Notes under the pieces: generated by a model
The model's database searches: none
The model's input: the letters and a program-made list of their open reading frames with translations, nothing else
What the model was told of the DNA's origin: nothing
In this document: one piece after another, positions 35,278-45,463 of the stretch
How positions within the stretch are numbered: the first letter of the stretch is position 1
Layout: every line of letters begins with the position of its first letter
From: an uncultured Mycoplasmatota bacterium
Lineage (GTDB): Bacteria; Bacillota_I; Bacilli_A; RF39; UBA660
Assembly (NCBI GenBank): GCA_900547225.1
Contig: URFW01000003.1
Location: 112,719 to 176,718, forward strand
Length of the DNA: 64,000 bases
Reading direction: 5' to 3'
Made by a program: the position numbers and the translations under genes

Positions 35278-37230
35278 ATGAATGATGAAAAAATAATTAA
35301 TGCTATAAAAGCAATATCGGTAGCAGAAATATCAAAAGCACAAAGTGGTCATCCTGGAATAGCGCTTGGCGCAGCTCCAATACTATACACTTTATATAAC
35401 AAACATATGAACATTGATGTAACAGATGATAAATGGATTAATAGAGATAGATTTGTTATGTCAGCAGGACATGGCTCAGCGCTTTTATATGCTACACTTT
35501 ACATGTCAGGATTTAATTTATCAATTAATGATTTAAAGAATTTTAGGCAAATAGACTCCATAACTCCGGGACATCCAGAATATGGTATAACGCCAGGAGT
35601 TGATGCATCAACTGGCCCTTTAGGTCAAGGAATAGCAAATGCAGTAGGTATGGCAGCAGCGGAAAAATACTTATCCGAAAAATTTAATAACTTATTAGAT
35701 TATAAAGTTTATGCGCTATGCGGGGAAGGGGATTTAATGGAAGGAATCTCTTATGAAGCTTGCTCCCTTGCTGGAAACTTAAAACTAGGAAATCTAATTG
35801 TTTTATACGATTCTAACGGTGTAACATTAGATGCTGATGCTAATAAAACGTTTGATGAAGACGTACTTAAAAGATTTGATGCAATGGGATGGCATACTGA
35901 TTTAGTTGCTGATGGTAATAACCCAATTCTAATAGATATGGCAATATCAAAAGCTAAAAGAAGAACGGATAAACCATCATTTATAGAAATTAAAACAATT
36001 ATAGGTAAGGACTCCATTCTTCAAGGAACTAATAAAGTTCATGGATCACCACTTACTAAAGAAGATATAAGACAGTTAAAAGATAAATTAAAACTAGATA
36101 CGAACCTTTTTGCAAACATAAGTTCTTTACGTAAAGAAATGGCTAACTTTATAAGAATTAGAGTAACTCATGATAAAAGAAAATGGGATACTAAATATAA
36201 TGCTTATATTAATACTTGTGATGATGAAACAAAGAGATTTTTAGAATCGTTAACGATTGATAAAAGATATGATATAACAAGATTATTTAAAGATAAAACA
36301 TTTTCAGATGATGCACTTAGAAATATAAATGGAGCAGTTATGAATGAAATTGCAAATAACTATCCGGCTTTTTTAGGAGGCTCGGCAGACCTTTCATCAT
36401 CTACTAAAACGTACCTAAATAAATTTGGAGATTTTAGTAGCACTAATTATGGTGGTAAAAACTTCTTTTTTGGTGTAAGAGAACACGCTATGGGTGCGTT
36501 TATAAATGGTCTTGCACTATCAGGACTAAGACCTTTTTGTTCTACGTTCTTATCATTTTCAGACTACTTAAAACCATCCATTAGAATGGCTAGTTTGATG
36601 AATCTTCCTTGCACTTTTGTATTTACTCACGACTCTGTTATGGTAGGAGAAGACGGTCCAACTCATGAACCAGTTGAACAACTTGCAATGTTAAGAAGCA
36701 TACCTAATCATTATGTATATAGACCTTGTGATGCTAATGAAATAATTGGTTCTTGGCAAACTATTTTAAATAATGATAAACCATCATCAATTGTTTTATC
36801 TAGAAGTAAATGTAAAAATTTAAGTACTACAAATCCTTTAAATGTCAAAAAAGGAGCTTACATAGTAAGAAAAGAAGAAAAACGTTTATTTGGTATTATA
36901 ATAGCAACCGGATCTGAGGTTTCGCTTGCAATAGATATAGCAGAAAAACTATCAAAAAAAGGTATGGAATTAAGGGTTGTATCAATGCCTTGTATGCGTT
37001 TATTTGATGAACAACCACAAAGCTATAAAGATGAAATATTACCAATTGGATATAAGACGTTTGTTATAGAGCGTGCTTCTAAATTCGGATGGCATAAATA
37101 CGTATATAATGATAAATACATAATGGGTATTGATGAATTTGGATATTCAGGTAAAACAGAAGATGTTTTAAGAAAACTAAAATTAGACGATGATACAATT
37201 ACAAAAAAAATAGAAAAATTACTTAAATAA
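35278..37230 (+). CDS. tkt: Transketolase
   Basis: 650 residues. TPP enzyme of the pentose phosphate pathway moving two-carbon units between sugars. The family motifs run in order: SKAQSGHPGIALGAAP, MSAGHGSALLYATLYMSG, ASTGPLGQGIANAVGMA, TPP-binding GEGDLMEGISYEA...LIVLYDSN, FGVREHAMGAF, HDSVMVGEDGPTHEPVEQ and C-terminal GSEVSLAIDIAEKL. Length is normal. It is preceded by its own ribosome site AGAAAGGGTG and followed by a strong terminator. Confidence 0.95.
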   Translation: MNDEKIINAIKAISVAEISKAQSGHPGIALGAAPILYTLYNKHMNIDVTDDKWINRDRFVMSAGHGSALLYATLYMSGFNLSINDLKNFRQIDSITPGHPEYGITPGVDASTGPLGQGIANAVGMAAAEKYLSEKFNNLLDYKVYALCGEGDLMEGISYEACSLAGNLKLGNLIVLYDSNGVTLDADANKTFDEDVLKRFDAMGWHTDLVADGNNPILIDMAISKAKRRTDKPSFIEIKTIIGKDSILQGTNKVHGSPLTKEDIRQLKDKLKLDTNLFANISSLRKEMANFIRIRVTHDKRKWDTKYNAYINTCDDETKRFLESLTIDKRYDITRLFKDKTFSDDALRNINGAVMNEIANNYPAFLGGSADLSSSTKTYLNKFGDFSSTNYGGKNFFFGVREHAMGAFINGLALSGLRPFCSTFLSFSDYLKPSIRMASLMNLPCTFVFTHDSVMVGEDGPTHEPVEQLAMLRSIPNHYVYRPCDANEIIGSWQTILNNDKPSSIVLSRSKCKNLSTTNPLNVKKGAYIVRKEEKRLFGIIIATGSEVSLAIDIAEKLSKKGMELRVVSMPCMRLFDEQPQSYKDEILPIGYKTFVIERASKFGWHKYVYNDKYIMGIDEFGYSGKTEDVLRKLKLDDDTITKKIEKLLK

Positions 37231-37241
37231 ATAGAAAAATT

Positions 37242-37272
37242 ACTTTATCTTGATAAAAGATAAAGTTTTTTT
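37242..37272 (+). terminator. Terminator after tkt
   Basis: Perfect 10-bp stem ACTTTATCTT/AAGATAAAGT and a seven-T run. Confidence 0.88.
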
Positions 37273-37332
37273 GTAACAATTACTAATTTTGTGCTATAAT
37301 TAACAAGTTAATGAAAAAAGAGGTGTATTTGT

Positions 37333-39150
37333 ATGGAAGAAATAAGAAACGTTGCAATAATAGCTCACGTTGACCACGGTAAAACAACACTTGTTGATGA
37401 GTTATTAAAACAATCAGGTACTTTTAGGGAAAATGAAGAAGTAGAAACAAGAGCAATGGACTCTAACGATATAGAAAGAGAACGTGGTATTACAATTCTT
37501 GCTAAAACAACTGCAATTAATTATAAGGGCTGCAGAATAAACATCTTAGATACCCCAGGACATGCTGACTTTGGTGGTGAGGTAGAAAGAATAATGCATA
37601 TGGTTGATGGTGTATTACTTGTTGTTGATGCTTATGAAGGAACTATGCCACAAACAAGATTCGTACTTAAAAAAGCTTTAGAAGCCGGAGTAAAACCAAT
37701 CGTTGCAATTAATAAAGTTGATAAGCCATCTACCAGAATAGATGAAGTATTAGATGAAGTTTTAGAATTATTTATAGAATTAGGAGCAGATGATGAGCAA
37801 TTAGAGTTCCCAGTTGTGTATGTATCGGCATTAAATGGTACATCAAGCTTGGATAAGGATTTATCTACTCAAAAGCACACCATGGATCCAGTTCTAGATA
37901 TGATTGTAAAATATATTCCATCTCCAGAACAAGACGTATCATCACCGCTTCAATTTCAACCAGCCTTACTAGACTATAATGACTATGTTGGAAGAATTGG
38001 TATTGGACGAATTGCACGTGGTACTATAAGAGAAAATGAAAACGTATCTTGTGTTAGATTAGACGGAACAATTAAACAATTTAGAATTCAAAAATTATTT
38101 GGTTTTTTAGGACTTAAGAGAATCGAGGTTAAAGAAGCACACGCAGGAGAAATAGTTGCAATTGCAGGTCTTCCAGATATATCTGTTGGAGAAACTGTGT
38201 GTACTGTAGGAAAAGAAGAAGCTCTAGAACCACTTAGAATAGATGAACCAACTCTTCAAATGACGTTTTCTGTTAACAACTCTCCTTTTGCAGGAAGAGA
38301 AGGTAAGTTTGTAACAGCAAGAAAACTAGAAGAAAGATTAATAAAAGAAACTCAAAGAGACGTATCTTTAAAAGTAAGACAAAATGATACTGAAAGTTGG
38401 ATTGTATCAGGACGTGGGGAACTTCACTTATCTATTTTAATTGAAAATATGAGAAGACAAGGATACGAACTTCAAGTATCTAAACCAGAGGTTATCGTAA
38501 AGGAAATTGACGGAGTTCCTTGTGAACCATATGAAGATTTACAATTAGAAGTTCCAGAGGAAAACGTAGGTGCTGTAATAGAAGCACTTGGAACACGTGG
38601 AGCGGAAATGATTCAAATGACAAACCACCAAAACCAAGTAAGATTAAATTATTCTATCCCATCACGTGGACTTATTGGATTTATGACTGATTATATGACC
38701 ATGACTAAGGGTTACGGTATTATTAACCATACTTTTAGTGCTTATAAACCAATGGCAGATGCTGTTGTAGGAGAAAGAAAACTAGGAGTTTTAGTTTCTA
38801 TGGAAAATGGTAAAGCATCAGCATATGGACTTGGTCAATTAGAAGATAGAGGAGTTATGTTTATTGAACCTGGATGTGAAGTATATGAAGGTATGATAGT
38901 TGGTGAAAACAATCGTGAAAATGATTTAGCAGTAAACGTTGTAAAACAAAAACAACAAACTAATACAAGAAGTGCTGGTAAAGATCATACGGTAGTATTA
39001 AAAAGACCACGTAAATTATCTTTAGAAGTTTGCTTAGATTATATTAACTCTGATGAATTAGTAGAAGTTACACCTGAAAACTTTAGAATGAGAAAGAAAA
39101 TACTTAATACCGAAGAAAGAAAAAAATTTGATGCAAGAAAAAATAGTTAG
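37333..39150 (+). CDS. typA: Ribosome-associated GTPase TypA/BipA
   Basis: 605 residues. Translational GTPase aiding ribosome assembly and stress adaptation. G1 AHVDHGKTT, switch ERERGITI, G3 [14 protein letters not shown]4 NKVDKPSTR and G5 VSALNG are intact; the EF-G-like C-terminal domains and the BipA-specific end ([17 protein letters not shown]...[20 protein letters not shown]) confirm the family. Ribosome site AAGAGGTG. It ends at a terminator shared with the convergent HipA-like gene. Confidence 0.96.
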   Translation: MEEIRNVAIIAHVDHGKTTLVDELLKQSGTFRENEEVETRAMDSNDIERERGITILAKTTAINYKGCRINILDTPGHADFGGEVERIMHMVDGVLLVVDAYEGTMPQTRFVLKKALEAGVKPIVAINKVDKPSTRIDEVLDEVLELFIELGADDEQLEFPVVYVSALNGTSSLDKDLSTQKHTMDPVLDMIVKYIPSPEQDVSSPLQFQPALLDYNDYVGRIGIGRIARGTIRENENVSCVRLDGTIKQFRIQKLFGFLGLKRIEVKEAHAGEIVAIAGLPDISVGETVCTVGKEEALEPLRIDEPTLQMTFSVNNSPFAGREGKFVTARKLEERLIKETQRDVSLKVRQNDTESWIVSGRGELHLSILIENMRRQGYELQVSKPEVIVKEIDGVPCEPYEDLQLEVPEENVGAVIEALGTRGAEMIQMTNHQNQVRLNYSIPSRGLIGFMTDYMTMTKGYGIINHTFSAYKPMADAVVGERKLGVLVSMENGKASAYGLGQLEDRGVMFIEPGCEVYEGMIVGENNRENDLAVNVVKQKQQTNTRSAGKDHTVVLKRPRKLSLEVCLDYINSDELVEVTPENFRMRKKILNTEERKKFDARKNS

Positions 39151-39174
39151 TTTTTAAAAACTAACTATTTTTTT
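39139..39174. terminator. Bidirectional terminator between typA and the HipA-like gene
   Basis: 15-bp arms AAATAGTTAGTTTTT/AAAAACTAACTATTT; overlaps the stop of the minus-strand gene. Confidence 0.85.
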
Positions 39175-40111
39175 ATGTTAATTTAATTGAAAAAGCTTTT
39201 CCTTTATCTTTTAATACACTATTTATTAGATACTCACTATCTTTAAAGAAATTTTGGATTTCATTATAACAGTCATTATTCATTATTATATTTTTTTCTT
39301 TTTCTATTTCGCAAAGTGCTTTATAAATGTTAGATTTTCTTAACTGCTTATTTGTAAAATTCATTATTTCTTCATATTCTAAGAGGTATGAAAATATATC
39401 TTGGCAGCTTGTTATTTGATTGCTTAAAAATGGAAAGAATCCGTATTTTTCCTCTCTTACTAAAATGGAGTTTTTAGATACGTTATCATATAATGGGCAG
39501 AGTCTTGCTTGGGCTTTTCTACCATTTACCATGCCGTCTGCTGTAATTCCAAAATTATTTGGAAATCTATCAATATTGCCATATATTCTATCTACAAAGC
39601 AAGTTTTTAAGAAAAATGTTTCACCGCCATATTTTTTCATTTTGTTATATCCTTCTATTATGTTAGGGCATTCATCAAAAGGTAGATTTACTTTCTCTTT
39701 ATTTCTCAAAAAAGAAGGTGTAACTAAATATTCTTTCTCATTAAATGTTGCAACGTCATATTTAGCATGTTTTATATCAAGTTGCTTTAGAAAGTATGAT
39801 ATTAAAACTTCAAAATCATTTTCATTTGTGTCTCTATTTTTCTTTAATAATAACTTGGTTCCGTTGTTAAGTAATAACCAATTGATGTTTTCTTTTTCTA
39901 AATTAGATACTACAAATGGAATTTCTTCTAAAATTATTCTTCCGTTTTTATCTCTTTTAACCTCTGGAATGGATTGCTTATTGGTATGATTTTGTTTGTA
40001 GGTATCATAAAACTCATCCAATCTATTAAAACTTACATCAAAACTTTCTCTGTTATTGTTCTCATCAAATAAGTGATTAGCTTTTAAAATAGTTTTAATT
40101 TTATCATCCAT
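39173..40111 (-). CDS. HipA-like kinase-fold protein
   Basis: 312 residues. The central part has the layout of HipA-type kinases: a possible ATP Lys (KLLLKKNRD), a catalytic-loop-like RIYGNIDRFPNNFGI (D with downstream N, compare HipA G-N-x-D-x-H-x-x-N) and a metal-site-like ARLCPLYDNV (compare L-x-P-x-Y-D). The His before the Asn in HipA is replaced. The N-terminal ~70 residues are unlike HipA and no HipB-type antitoxin gene is adjacent, so a stand-alone kinase is more likely than a toxin-antitoxin pair. Substrate unknown. Confidence 0.6.
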   Translation of the reverse strand: MDDKIKTILKANHLFDENNNRESFDVSFNRLDEFYDTYKQNHTNKQSIPEVKRDKNGRIILEEIPFVVSNLEKENINWLLLNNGTKLLLKKNRDTNENDFEVLISYFLKQLDIKHAKYDVATFNEKEYLVTPSFLRNKEKVNLPFDECPNIIEGYNKMKKYGGETFFLKTCFVDRIYGNIDRFPNNFGITADGMVNGRKAQARLCPLYDNVSKNSILVREEKYGFFPFLSNQITSCQDIFSYLLEYEEIMNFTNKQLRKSNIYKALCEIEKEKNIIMNNDCYNEIQNFFKDSEYLINSVLKDKGKAFSIKLT

Positions 40112-40237
40112 TTAAAAAACACCTCTTTTGCAAGCATATACTATAGCATATTCATATTATATTTGCAAATTTTTTTAACCTTTTAAAAAGCTTTATTTAA
40201 TGGTATAATTTATTTATATAGTAAAGGAATGATTTAA

Positions 40238-43200
40238 ATGAAAAAGTATAAAGTAATGGATGGTAATGAGGCTTGTAGTTATATATCTTATTTATTTAGT
40301 GAACTTGCTTCAATTTATCCTATAACTCCAGCTTCTGCTATGGCCGAAAAAGTAGATGAACTATCAAGTAAGAAATTTAACAATTTATATGGTAATCCTG
40401 TTAAAGTAGTTGAAATGCAAAGTGAAGCAGGCGCAATAGGTGCTGTACATGGTGCTTTACAAGCAGGATGTCTTGCAACAACTTACACAGCATCACAAGG
40501 CCTTTTACTTATGATACCTAGTATGTATAAAATAGCAGGTGAATTACTTCCTTGTGTTATAAATGTAGCGGCAAGATCTATTGCAACTCATGCTTTAAGT
40601 ATTTTAGGAGATCATCAAGACATATACGCAGTAAGACAAACTGGTTTTGCAATGATTTCATCATCAAGTGTTCAAGATGTTATGGATTTAACTGCGGTAT
40701 CTTATTTATCTTCAATAGATAATAGGCTTCCTGTTTTAAACTTTTTTGATGGATTTAGAACTTCTCATGAACTTAAAAAAATAGAGGTTTTAGATGGAAA
40801 AGATTTAAATTACCTAATAAATAGAAAAGCACTAGAAGACTTTAAAGATAACAGCCTACTTGCTAAAAAAGTAATTCGTGGTACAACCGAAAATGATGAT
40901 ATATATTTTCAAAATACTGAAGCTAGAAATGAAGTTTATGAAAGAATGCCAGACGTTGTAAATAGCTATATGCAAAAGATTAATGAAATAACTGGTAAAA
41001 ATTATAAACCATTTAATTACTATGGTGATAAGTATGCAAGAAAAGTTATAGTTGCAATGGGATCTGTTTGTGATACAGTGCGTGAAGTAGTTCAAAATGA
41101 AGAAGGATTAGGTCTTTTAGAAGTTCATTTATATAGACCTTTTAGTAGCAAATACTTCTTTGATGTTATGCCAAAAACAGTATCTAAAATAGCGGTTTTA
41201 GATAGAACAAAAGAACCTGGAAGTGTTGGAGAACCACTATATTTAGATGTATGTGCTATGTATCAAGAAAAGAATATAAAACCTTTAATAGTAGGAGGAA
41301 GATATGGCCTTTCTGGTAAAGATACTGACTGTTCTATGATTAAATCTGTATTTGATTTTCTAGATGATAAACCTTTTAATGGATTTACCGTTGGTATAAC
41401 AGATGATTTAACAAATAAAAGTATTAAGATTAATCCTTATAATATAAAACATAAAGGTACAAGAGAAATACTAGTATATGGTTATGGTTCTGATGGAATG
41501 GTAACAGCATCAAAAGATATTATTACCATACTTGGAAATTATACTAATGCATATGTTCAAGGATATTTTAAGTATGATTCTAAAAAATCTGGTGGTGTTA
41601 CAATATCTAATTTAAGGGTATCAAAAGAAGATATAAAAAGACCATATTATATAAAAAAGGCAAACCTTTTAGTATGTACTAAAGATTCATATTTACTTAA
41701 ATATGATATAGTAGATAAAATAAAAAAAGGTGGAACATTTATCTTAGTAAGTTCTAAAAAAGGTGATGAATTAATTAAATTTTTACCAAATAAAGTTAAG
41801 AAAACAATAATAGATAAAGAAATAAAAATGTATGTAATAGATGCAAATAAAATAGCAGAAGAATGTAACATACCAAATAAAATAAGTATGATATTAGAAT
41901 CTGCAATCTTTAAGGTTGCAGGATTAGTAAACTATGATTTAATTATAGGAAAAATAAAGGAACAGATTAAAAAGAAGTTTGCTAAAAAAGGTGAGGAAAT
42001 AGTAAATGCAAATTTAGAAGCTATTAAAAGGTCAGAAGATGCTTTAGAAGAAGTAGAAATAAACATGACTTCTTTAAATGCTGATGAAAAGATAAATCCT
42101 AGTTTAATAACTGATAAAGTTCTTCTATATGAATCTAGTTTAAAAGGAGATAGCTTAACTGTTAAAGACTTTATTAAAAATAAAGATGGTTCATTTAAAC
42201 CAGGTACTTCTAAGTTAGAAAAAAGAGATATTGCAAAGATGCTTCCTTGTTGGAATAAGGAAAATTGCATAGAATGTAATATGTGTGCGTTAGCTTGTCC
42301 TCATGCCGTTATAAGACCTTTTGCGCTAACAATTGATGAAGTTAATAAGTTTAACTTAGAGGGTAAGGCAAAAAAGATACCTGGAAAAGATGATTTATAT
42401 TTTTACATGGCAATATCAAAAGAAAATTGCACAGGATGCGGTGTTTGTGCATCTGTTTGTCCTGCAAAAGAAAAAGCACTTAAGATGAATGAAGCCGAAA
42501 AAGTAGAACGTAAAAATGTAGACATGATTTTTGATACTGTTCAAAATAAGAATATTTTACCTAAAACAACTATAAAAGGTTCACAGTTTGAAAAACCATT
42601 ATTTGAATTTTCTGGAGCTTGCGCAGGATGCGGACAAACACCTTACGTTAAATTATTAACACAACTTTTTGGTGAAAGATTAGTAATTGCAAACGCAACA
42701 GGATGTTCTTCTATATACGGAGGATCTCATCCAGCAATGCCATATAGCATATCTTGGGCTAATTCTTTATTTGAAGATAATGCTGAATTTGGATTAGGTA
42801 TTAAAATGGGAGATATACTTCAAAAAGAAAAACTTATTCATATTTTTGAAAACAGTAATTTATCAGAAGAAAATAAAGAATTAGTAGATAACTGGATTAA
42901 TAATGATTATGATTTAGAAAGTTCAAAAAATTTAATAAACAACTTTGATTTTAGTGAAGCTATTAAAGCAGAAAGATTAAAGAAATATATTTTACCTAAA
43001 ACAACTTGGATAATAGGTGGTGATGGCTGGGCTTATGATATTGGCTTTGGCGGATTAGATCATGTTATGGCAAGTGGAGAGGACGTAAACGTACTAGTTT
43101 TAGATACAGAAGTTTACTCAAATACTGGAGGTCAAAAGTCTAAGTCTACTAGAAGTGGTGCAACTGCTAAATTTGCATCAAGTGGTAAAACTGGCACTAA

Positions 43201-43636
43201 AAAAGATATTGCAAGAATATTTATGTCATATGATAACGTTTATGTTGCATCAATATCTTTAGGAGGCAATATGCAGCAGACAATAAAAGCATTAGATGAG
43301 GCTGAAAAACATAAAGGTCCATCAATTGTAATTGCATATGCACCTTGCATTACACACGGAATTAAAAGTGGTATGAAAAACAGTATAAAAGAAGAAAAAC
43401 TTGCAGTAGAAAGTGGATACTGGCCATTATTTAGATATAATCCAGAAAATGATAAGTTAACACTTGATTATAAGAACCCAAACTTTGACAAGTATGAAGA
43501 GTTCTTAAATAATGAAAACAGGTATCAGATGACAAAATTAGTTAATGAGAAAAAAGCAGAAGAATTATTTAAATTGAATAAAGAATCTGCAATTAAAAGA
43601 TTTGAATTTTATAAGAAACTATCAGAAGAAGAATAA
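40238..43636 (+). CDS. nifJ: Pyruvate:ferredoxin (flavodoxin) oxidoreductase
   Basis: 1132 residues, all domains fused as in NifJ. Converts pyruvate and CoA to acetyl-CoA, CO2 and reduced ferredoxin or flavodoxin. The N-terminal domain has GNEACSYISYLFSELASIYPITPASAMAE; two [4Fe-4S] motifs follow (CIECNMCALACPHAV and CTGCGVCASVCPAKEKAL); the C-terminal TPP domain contains CAGCGQTPYVKLL, ATGCSSIYGG and GGDGWAYDIGFGGLDH. An extra Cys (APCITHG) is conserved in the family. This marks an oxygen-sensitive fermentative metabolism. Monocistronic. Confidence 0.95.
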   Translation: MKKYKVMDGNEACSYISYLFSELASIYPITPASAMAEKVDELSSKKFNNLYGNPVKVVEMQSEAGAIGAVHGALQAGCLATTYTASQGLLLMIPSMYKIAGELLPCVINVAARSIATHALSILGDHQDIYAVRQTGFAMISSSSVQDVMDLTAVSYLSSIDNRLPVLNFFDGFRTSHELKKIEVLDGKDLNYLINRKALEDFKDNSLLAKKVIRGTTENDDIYFQNTEARNEVYERMPDVVNSYMQKINEITGKNYKPFNYYGDKYARKVIVAMGSVCDTVREVVQNEEGLGLLEVHLYRPFSSKYFFDVMPKTVSKIAVLDRTKEPGSVGEPLYLDVCAMYQEKNIKPLIVGGRYGLSGKDTDCSMIKSVFDFLDDKPFNGFTVGITDDLTNKSIKINPYNIKHKGTREILVYGYGSDGMVTASKDIITILGNYTNAYVQGYFKYDSKKSGGVTISNLRVSKEDIKRPYYIKKANLLVCTKDSYLLKYDIVDKIKKGGTFILVSSKKGDELIKFLPNKVKKTIIDKEIKMYVIDANKIAEECNIPNKISMILESAIFKVAGLVNYDLIIGKIKEQIKKKFAKKGEEIVNANLEAIKRSEDALEEVEINMTSLNADEKINPSLITDKVLLYESSLKGDSLTVKDFIKNKDGSFKPGTSKLEKRDIAKMLPCWNKENCIECNMCALACPHAVIRPFALTIDEVNKFNLEGKAKKIPGKDDLYFYMAISKENCTGCGVCASVCPAKEKALKMNEAEKVERKNVDMIFDTVQNKNILPKTTIKGSQFEKPLFEFSGACAGCGQTPYVKLLTQLFGERLVIANATGCSSIYGGSHPAMPYSISWANSLFEDNAEFGLGIKMGDILQKEKLIHIFENSNLSEENKELVDNWINNDYDLESSKNLINNFDFSEAIKAERLKKYILPKTTWIIGGDGWAYDIGFGGLDHVMASGEDVNVLVLDTEVYSNTGGQKSKSTRSGATAKFASSGKTGTKKDIARIFMSYDNVYVASISLGGNMQQTIKALDEAEKHKGPSIVIAYAPCITHGIKSGMKNSIKEEKLAVESGYWPLFRYNPENDKLTLDYKNPNFDKYEEFLNNENRYQMTKLVNEKKAEELFKLNKESAIKRFEFYKKLSEEE

Positions 43637-43708
43637 GTCTTTACATTAAATACTTATTTTTCTTTTTCTTAAATGAAAATATATTGTATAATTAAGAAGG
43701 TGATTAAT

Positions 43709-44974
43709 ATGATAAATACTTTAAAAATAGATGAAATATATGAAGCAGAAGTAATAGGATTAGAAAATGAAGGAAAAGGTGTCTGCAAAGTAGGTGGCAT
43801 AATTGTTTTTGTTCCTAAAACATTAAAGGGTGAAAAAATAAGATTTAGAGTAACTGAAATAAAAAAGAATTTTGCAAAGGGTAAGTTAGTCCAAGTTTTA
43901 AAAGAATCTGATAAAAGAGTAAAACCATCTTGTCCTTATTATGAAGAGTGTGGTGGTTGTAATTTAAGACATCAAGAAATGAAAGAAAATCTGAAATTTA
44001 AAAAGGAAAAAATAGAAAATGCACTTAAAAGAATAGGCAAGATAGACAAAAAAGTAGAAGATGTTATTCCGTCTTTTAAAAATGATAATTATAGAAATAA
44101 AATTAGTTTAAAAGTAGAAGATGATAAAATTGGTTTTTATGGAGAAGGAACTTACCAGCTAATAGATATAGATAATTGCCTTCTTGCGGTAGGTGAGATA
44201 AATGAAGCTATTAAAGTTATTAGAACATATATAAAAGGGTTTAAAAACAAGATAAAAACGGTTACCATAAAGTATGGTAATGCAATGGATGATATTTTAA
44301 TAGATATATATTCTTTAAGCCAAGATGATGTAGGAATAATAAATTATTTAACTTCTAATATAAGTAATTTAAAAACGGTTATATTTAATGATAAGGTACT
44401 TTTCGGAACAGGATATATAAAAGAGATATCTAACGGACTTATGTTTAATTGTTCTTCTAAATCATTTTTCCAGGTAAATGGTATGCAAGCTGAAAAGATG
44501 TATGATGAAGCAATTAAACTTGCTAAGTTAAAAAAAGATGATGTGGTTCTTGATTTATACTGCGGAACAGGTACTATTGGTATGATTTTATCAAGTCATG
44601 TTAAAAAGGTAATTGGAGTTGAAATAGTAGAAGATGCTATTATTAATGCAAGAGAAAATTTAAGAATAAATGACATAAATAACGAGAGCTTTATATGTGG
44701 TGATGCATCTAAGGTAGTAAGCAAAATAAAAGAAAAAATAGACGTTTTATTTGTTGATCCACCACGTGCTGGAGTAGATAGAAAGGCTGTTGCAATAATT
44801 AAAAAAATGATGCCAAGAAAAATAGTTTATATATCATGTAACCCAGTTACTATGGCAAGAGATTTATCTTATTTAAATGACATGTATGACATTAAAAAGA
44901 TAGTACCATTTGATATGTTTCCTAATACTAGCCACGTTGAATGTGTATGTGTGTTGGAAAGAAAATCTAACTAA
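43709..44974 (+). CDS. 23S rRNA (uracil-5)-methyltransferase, RumA/RlmCD family
   Basis: 421 residues from ATG 43709 (GAAGGTGAT upstream; the in-frame ATG at 43673 has none). A TRAM domain (~residues 5-65) is followed by an iron-sulfur-type Cys cluster (CPYYEECGGCNLRH) and the SAM methyltransferase core: FQVNGMQAEKMYDEA, DLYCGTGTIGMIL, FVDPPRAGVD and the catalytic Cys in YISCNPVTMARDL. In Bacilli such enzymes methylate U747 and/or U1939 of 23S rRNA. Target choice cannot be set here. Confidence 0.9.
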   Translation: MINTLKIDEIYEAEVIGLENEGKGVCKVGGIIVFVPKTLKGEKIRFRVTEIKKNFAKGKLVQVLKESDKRVKPSCPYYEECGGCNLRHQEMKENLKFKKEKIENALKRIGKIDKKVEDVIPSFKNDNYRNKISLKVEDDKIGFYGEGTYQLIDIDNCLLAVGEINEAIKVIRTYIKGFKNKIKTVTIKYGNAMDDILIDIYSLSQDDVGIINYLTSNISNLKTVIFNDKVLFGTGYIKEISNGLMFNCSSKSFFQVNGMQAEKMYDEAIKLAKLKKDDVVLDLYCGTGTIGMILSSHVKKVIGVEIVEDAIINARENLRINDINNESFICGDASKVVSKIKEKIDVLFVDPPRAGVDRKAVAIIKKMMPRKIVYISCNPVTMARDLSYLNDMYDIKKIVPFDMFPNTSHVECVCVLERKSN

Positions 44975-45056
44975 CTTATAAATTAATAGGTCATATTTAT
45001 TAAATATACCTCGCTATAAAAATATTATTTTGATATGATTTATATGTATTAATTAA

Positions 45057-45167
45057 GTTGCTAAGTATTAATATGACAATTTGGTCGACTAGCGTTTATA
45101 AGATAAAGCAACTAATCTTATATGCATGCATGCGGAGATATACTTTTATTTGGTATGTCTCTTTTTT
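45057..45167 (+). ncRNA. Structured leader or small RNA with possible pseudoknot and terminator
   Basis: TATAAGAT (45097-45104) and ATCTTATA (45115-45122) form an 8-bp hairpin whose ten-base loop holds GCAAC (45108-45112), which is complementary to GTTGC at 45057-45061. This gives a possible H-type pseudoknot. It is followed by GAGATATAC/GTATGTCTC (45135-45161) and six T, an intrinsic terminator. The element lies just before a broken gene. It is not a T-box or purine riboswitch and I do not recognise its class. Confidence 0.4.
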
Positions 45168-45188
45168 AATTGATAAGGAGAAAAAACT

Positions 45189-45447
45189 ATGAATAAATTA
45201 ATGGAAAAAGAAAATATGATTTATAAAATTAGAAGAGTCATTTGATAAGTTTTCATCAAAAGAAAAAACGATTATTTATGAAGAAAAAATATATGATTCC
45301 TATAGTATTTTAATAGATATCTTTAATGAAGCAAATAATGAAATTATTATAATAGATAATTATTCTAATAAAGAGCTTTTTGATATATTAAAATTTGTCT
45401 ATTTATTAACTGTTTATAATATAAAGTATAATAAAATAAAGGTTTAG
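45189..45447 (+). pseudogene. Frameshifted remnant, phage-antirepressor-like C-terminus
   Basis: ATG 45189 (AAGGAG upstream) reads 18 codons to a TGA at 45243. Removing one A from the AAAA at 45225-45228 joins a second frame to TAG 45445-45447, giving 85 residues. The second part (EEKIYDSYSILIDIFNEANN then EIIIIDNYSNKELFDIL) resembles the conserved segment near the C-terminus of ORF6N/RhuM-like proteins of phages and mobile elements. The usual N-terminal DNA-binding domain is gone and the end diverges (FVYLLTVYNIKYNKIKV). A decayed mobile gene is most likely; a sequencing error or programmed frameshift cannot be excluded. Confidence 0.6.
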
Positions 45448-45463
45448 AATTTTTCTAAACCTT
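45439..45463. terminator. Terminator at the 3' end of the 516-residue protein gene
   Basis: Perfect 11-bp stem AAGGTTTAGAA/TTCTAAACCTT with a three-base loop; U-rich sequence follows on the minus strand. It overlaps the pseudogene end. Confidence 0.75.

Noticed and set aside
39420..39989. 189-codon plus-strand frame opposite the HipA-like gene
   Set aside because: It has no ribosome site and low-complexity composition; the minus-strand frame has motifs, a start site and a shared terminator.
45057..45167. Structured RNA as a purine riboswitch or a T-box
   Set aside because: No three-way junction core of purine type and no T-box sequence (AGGGTGGnACC-like) is present.
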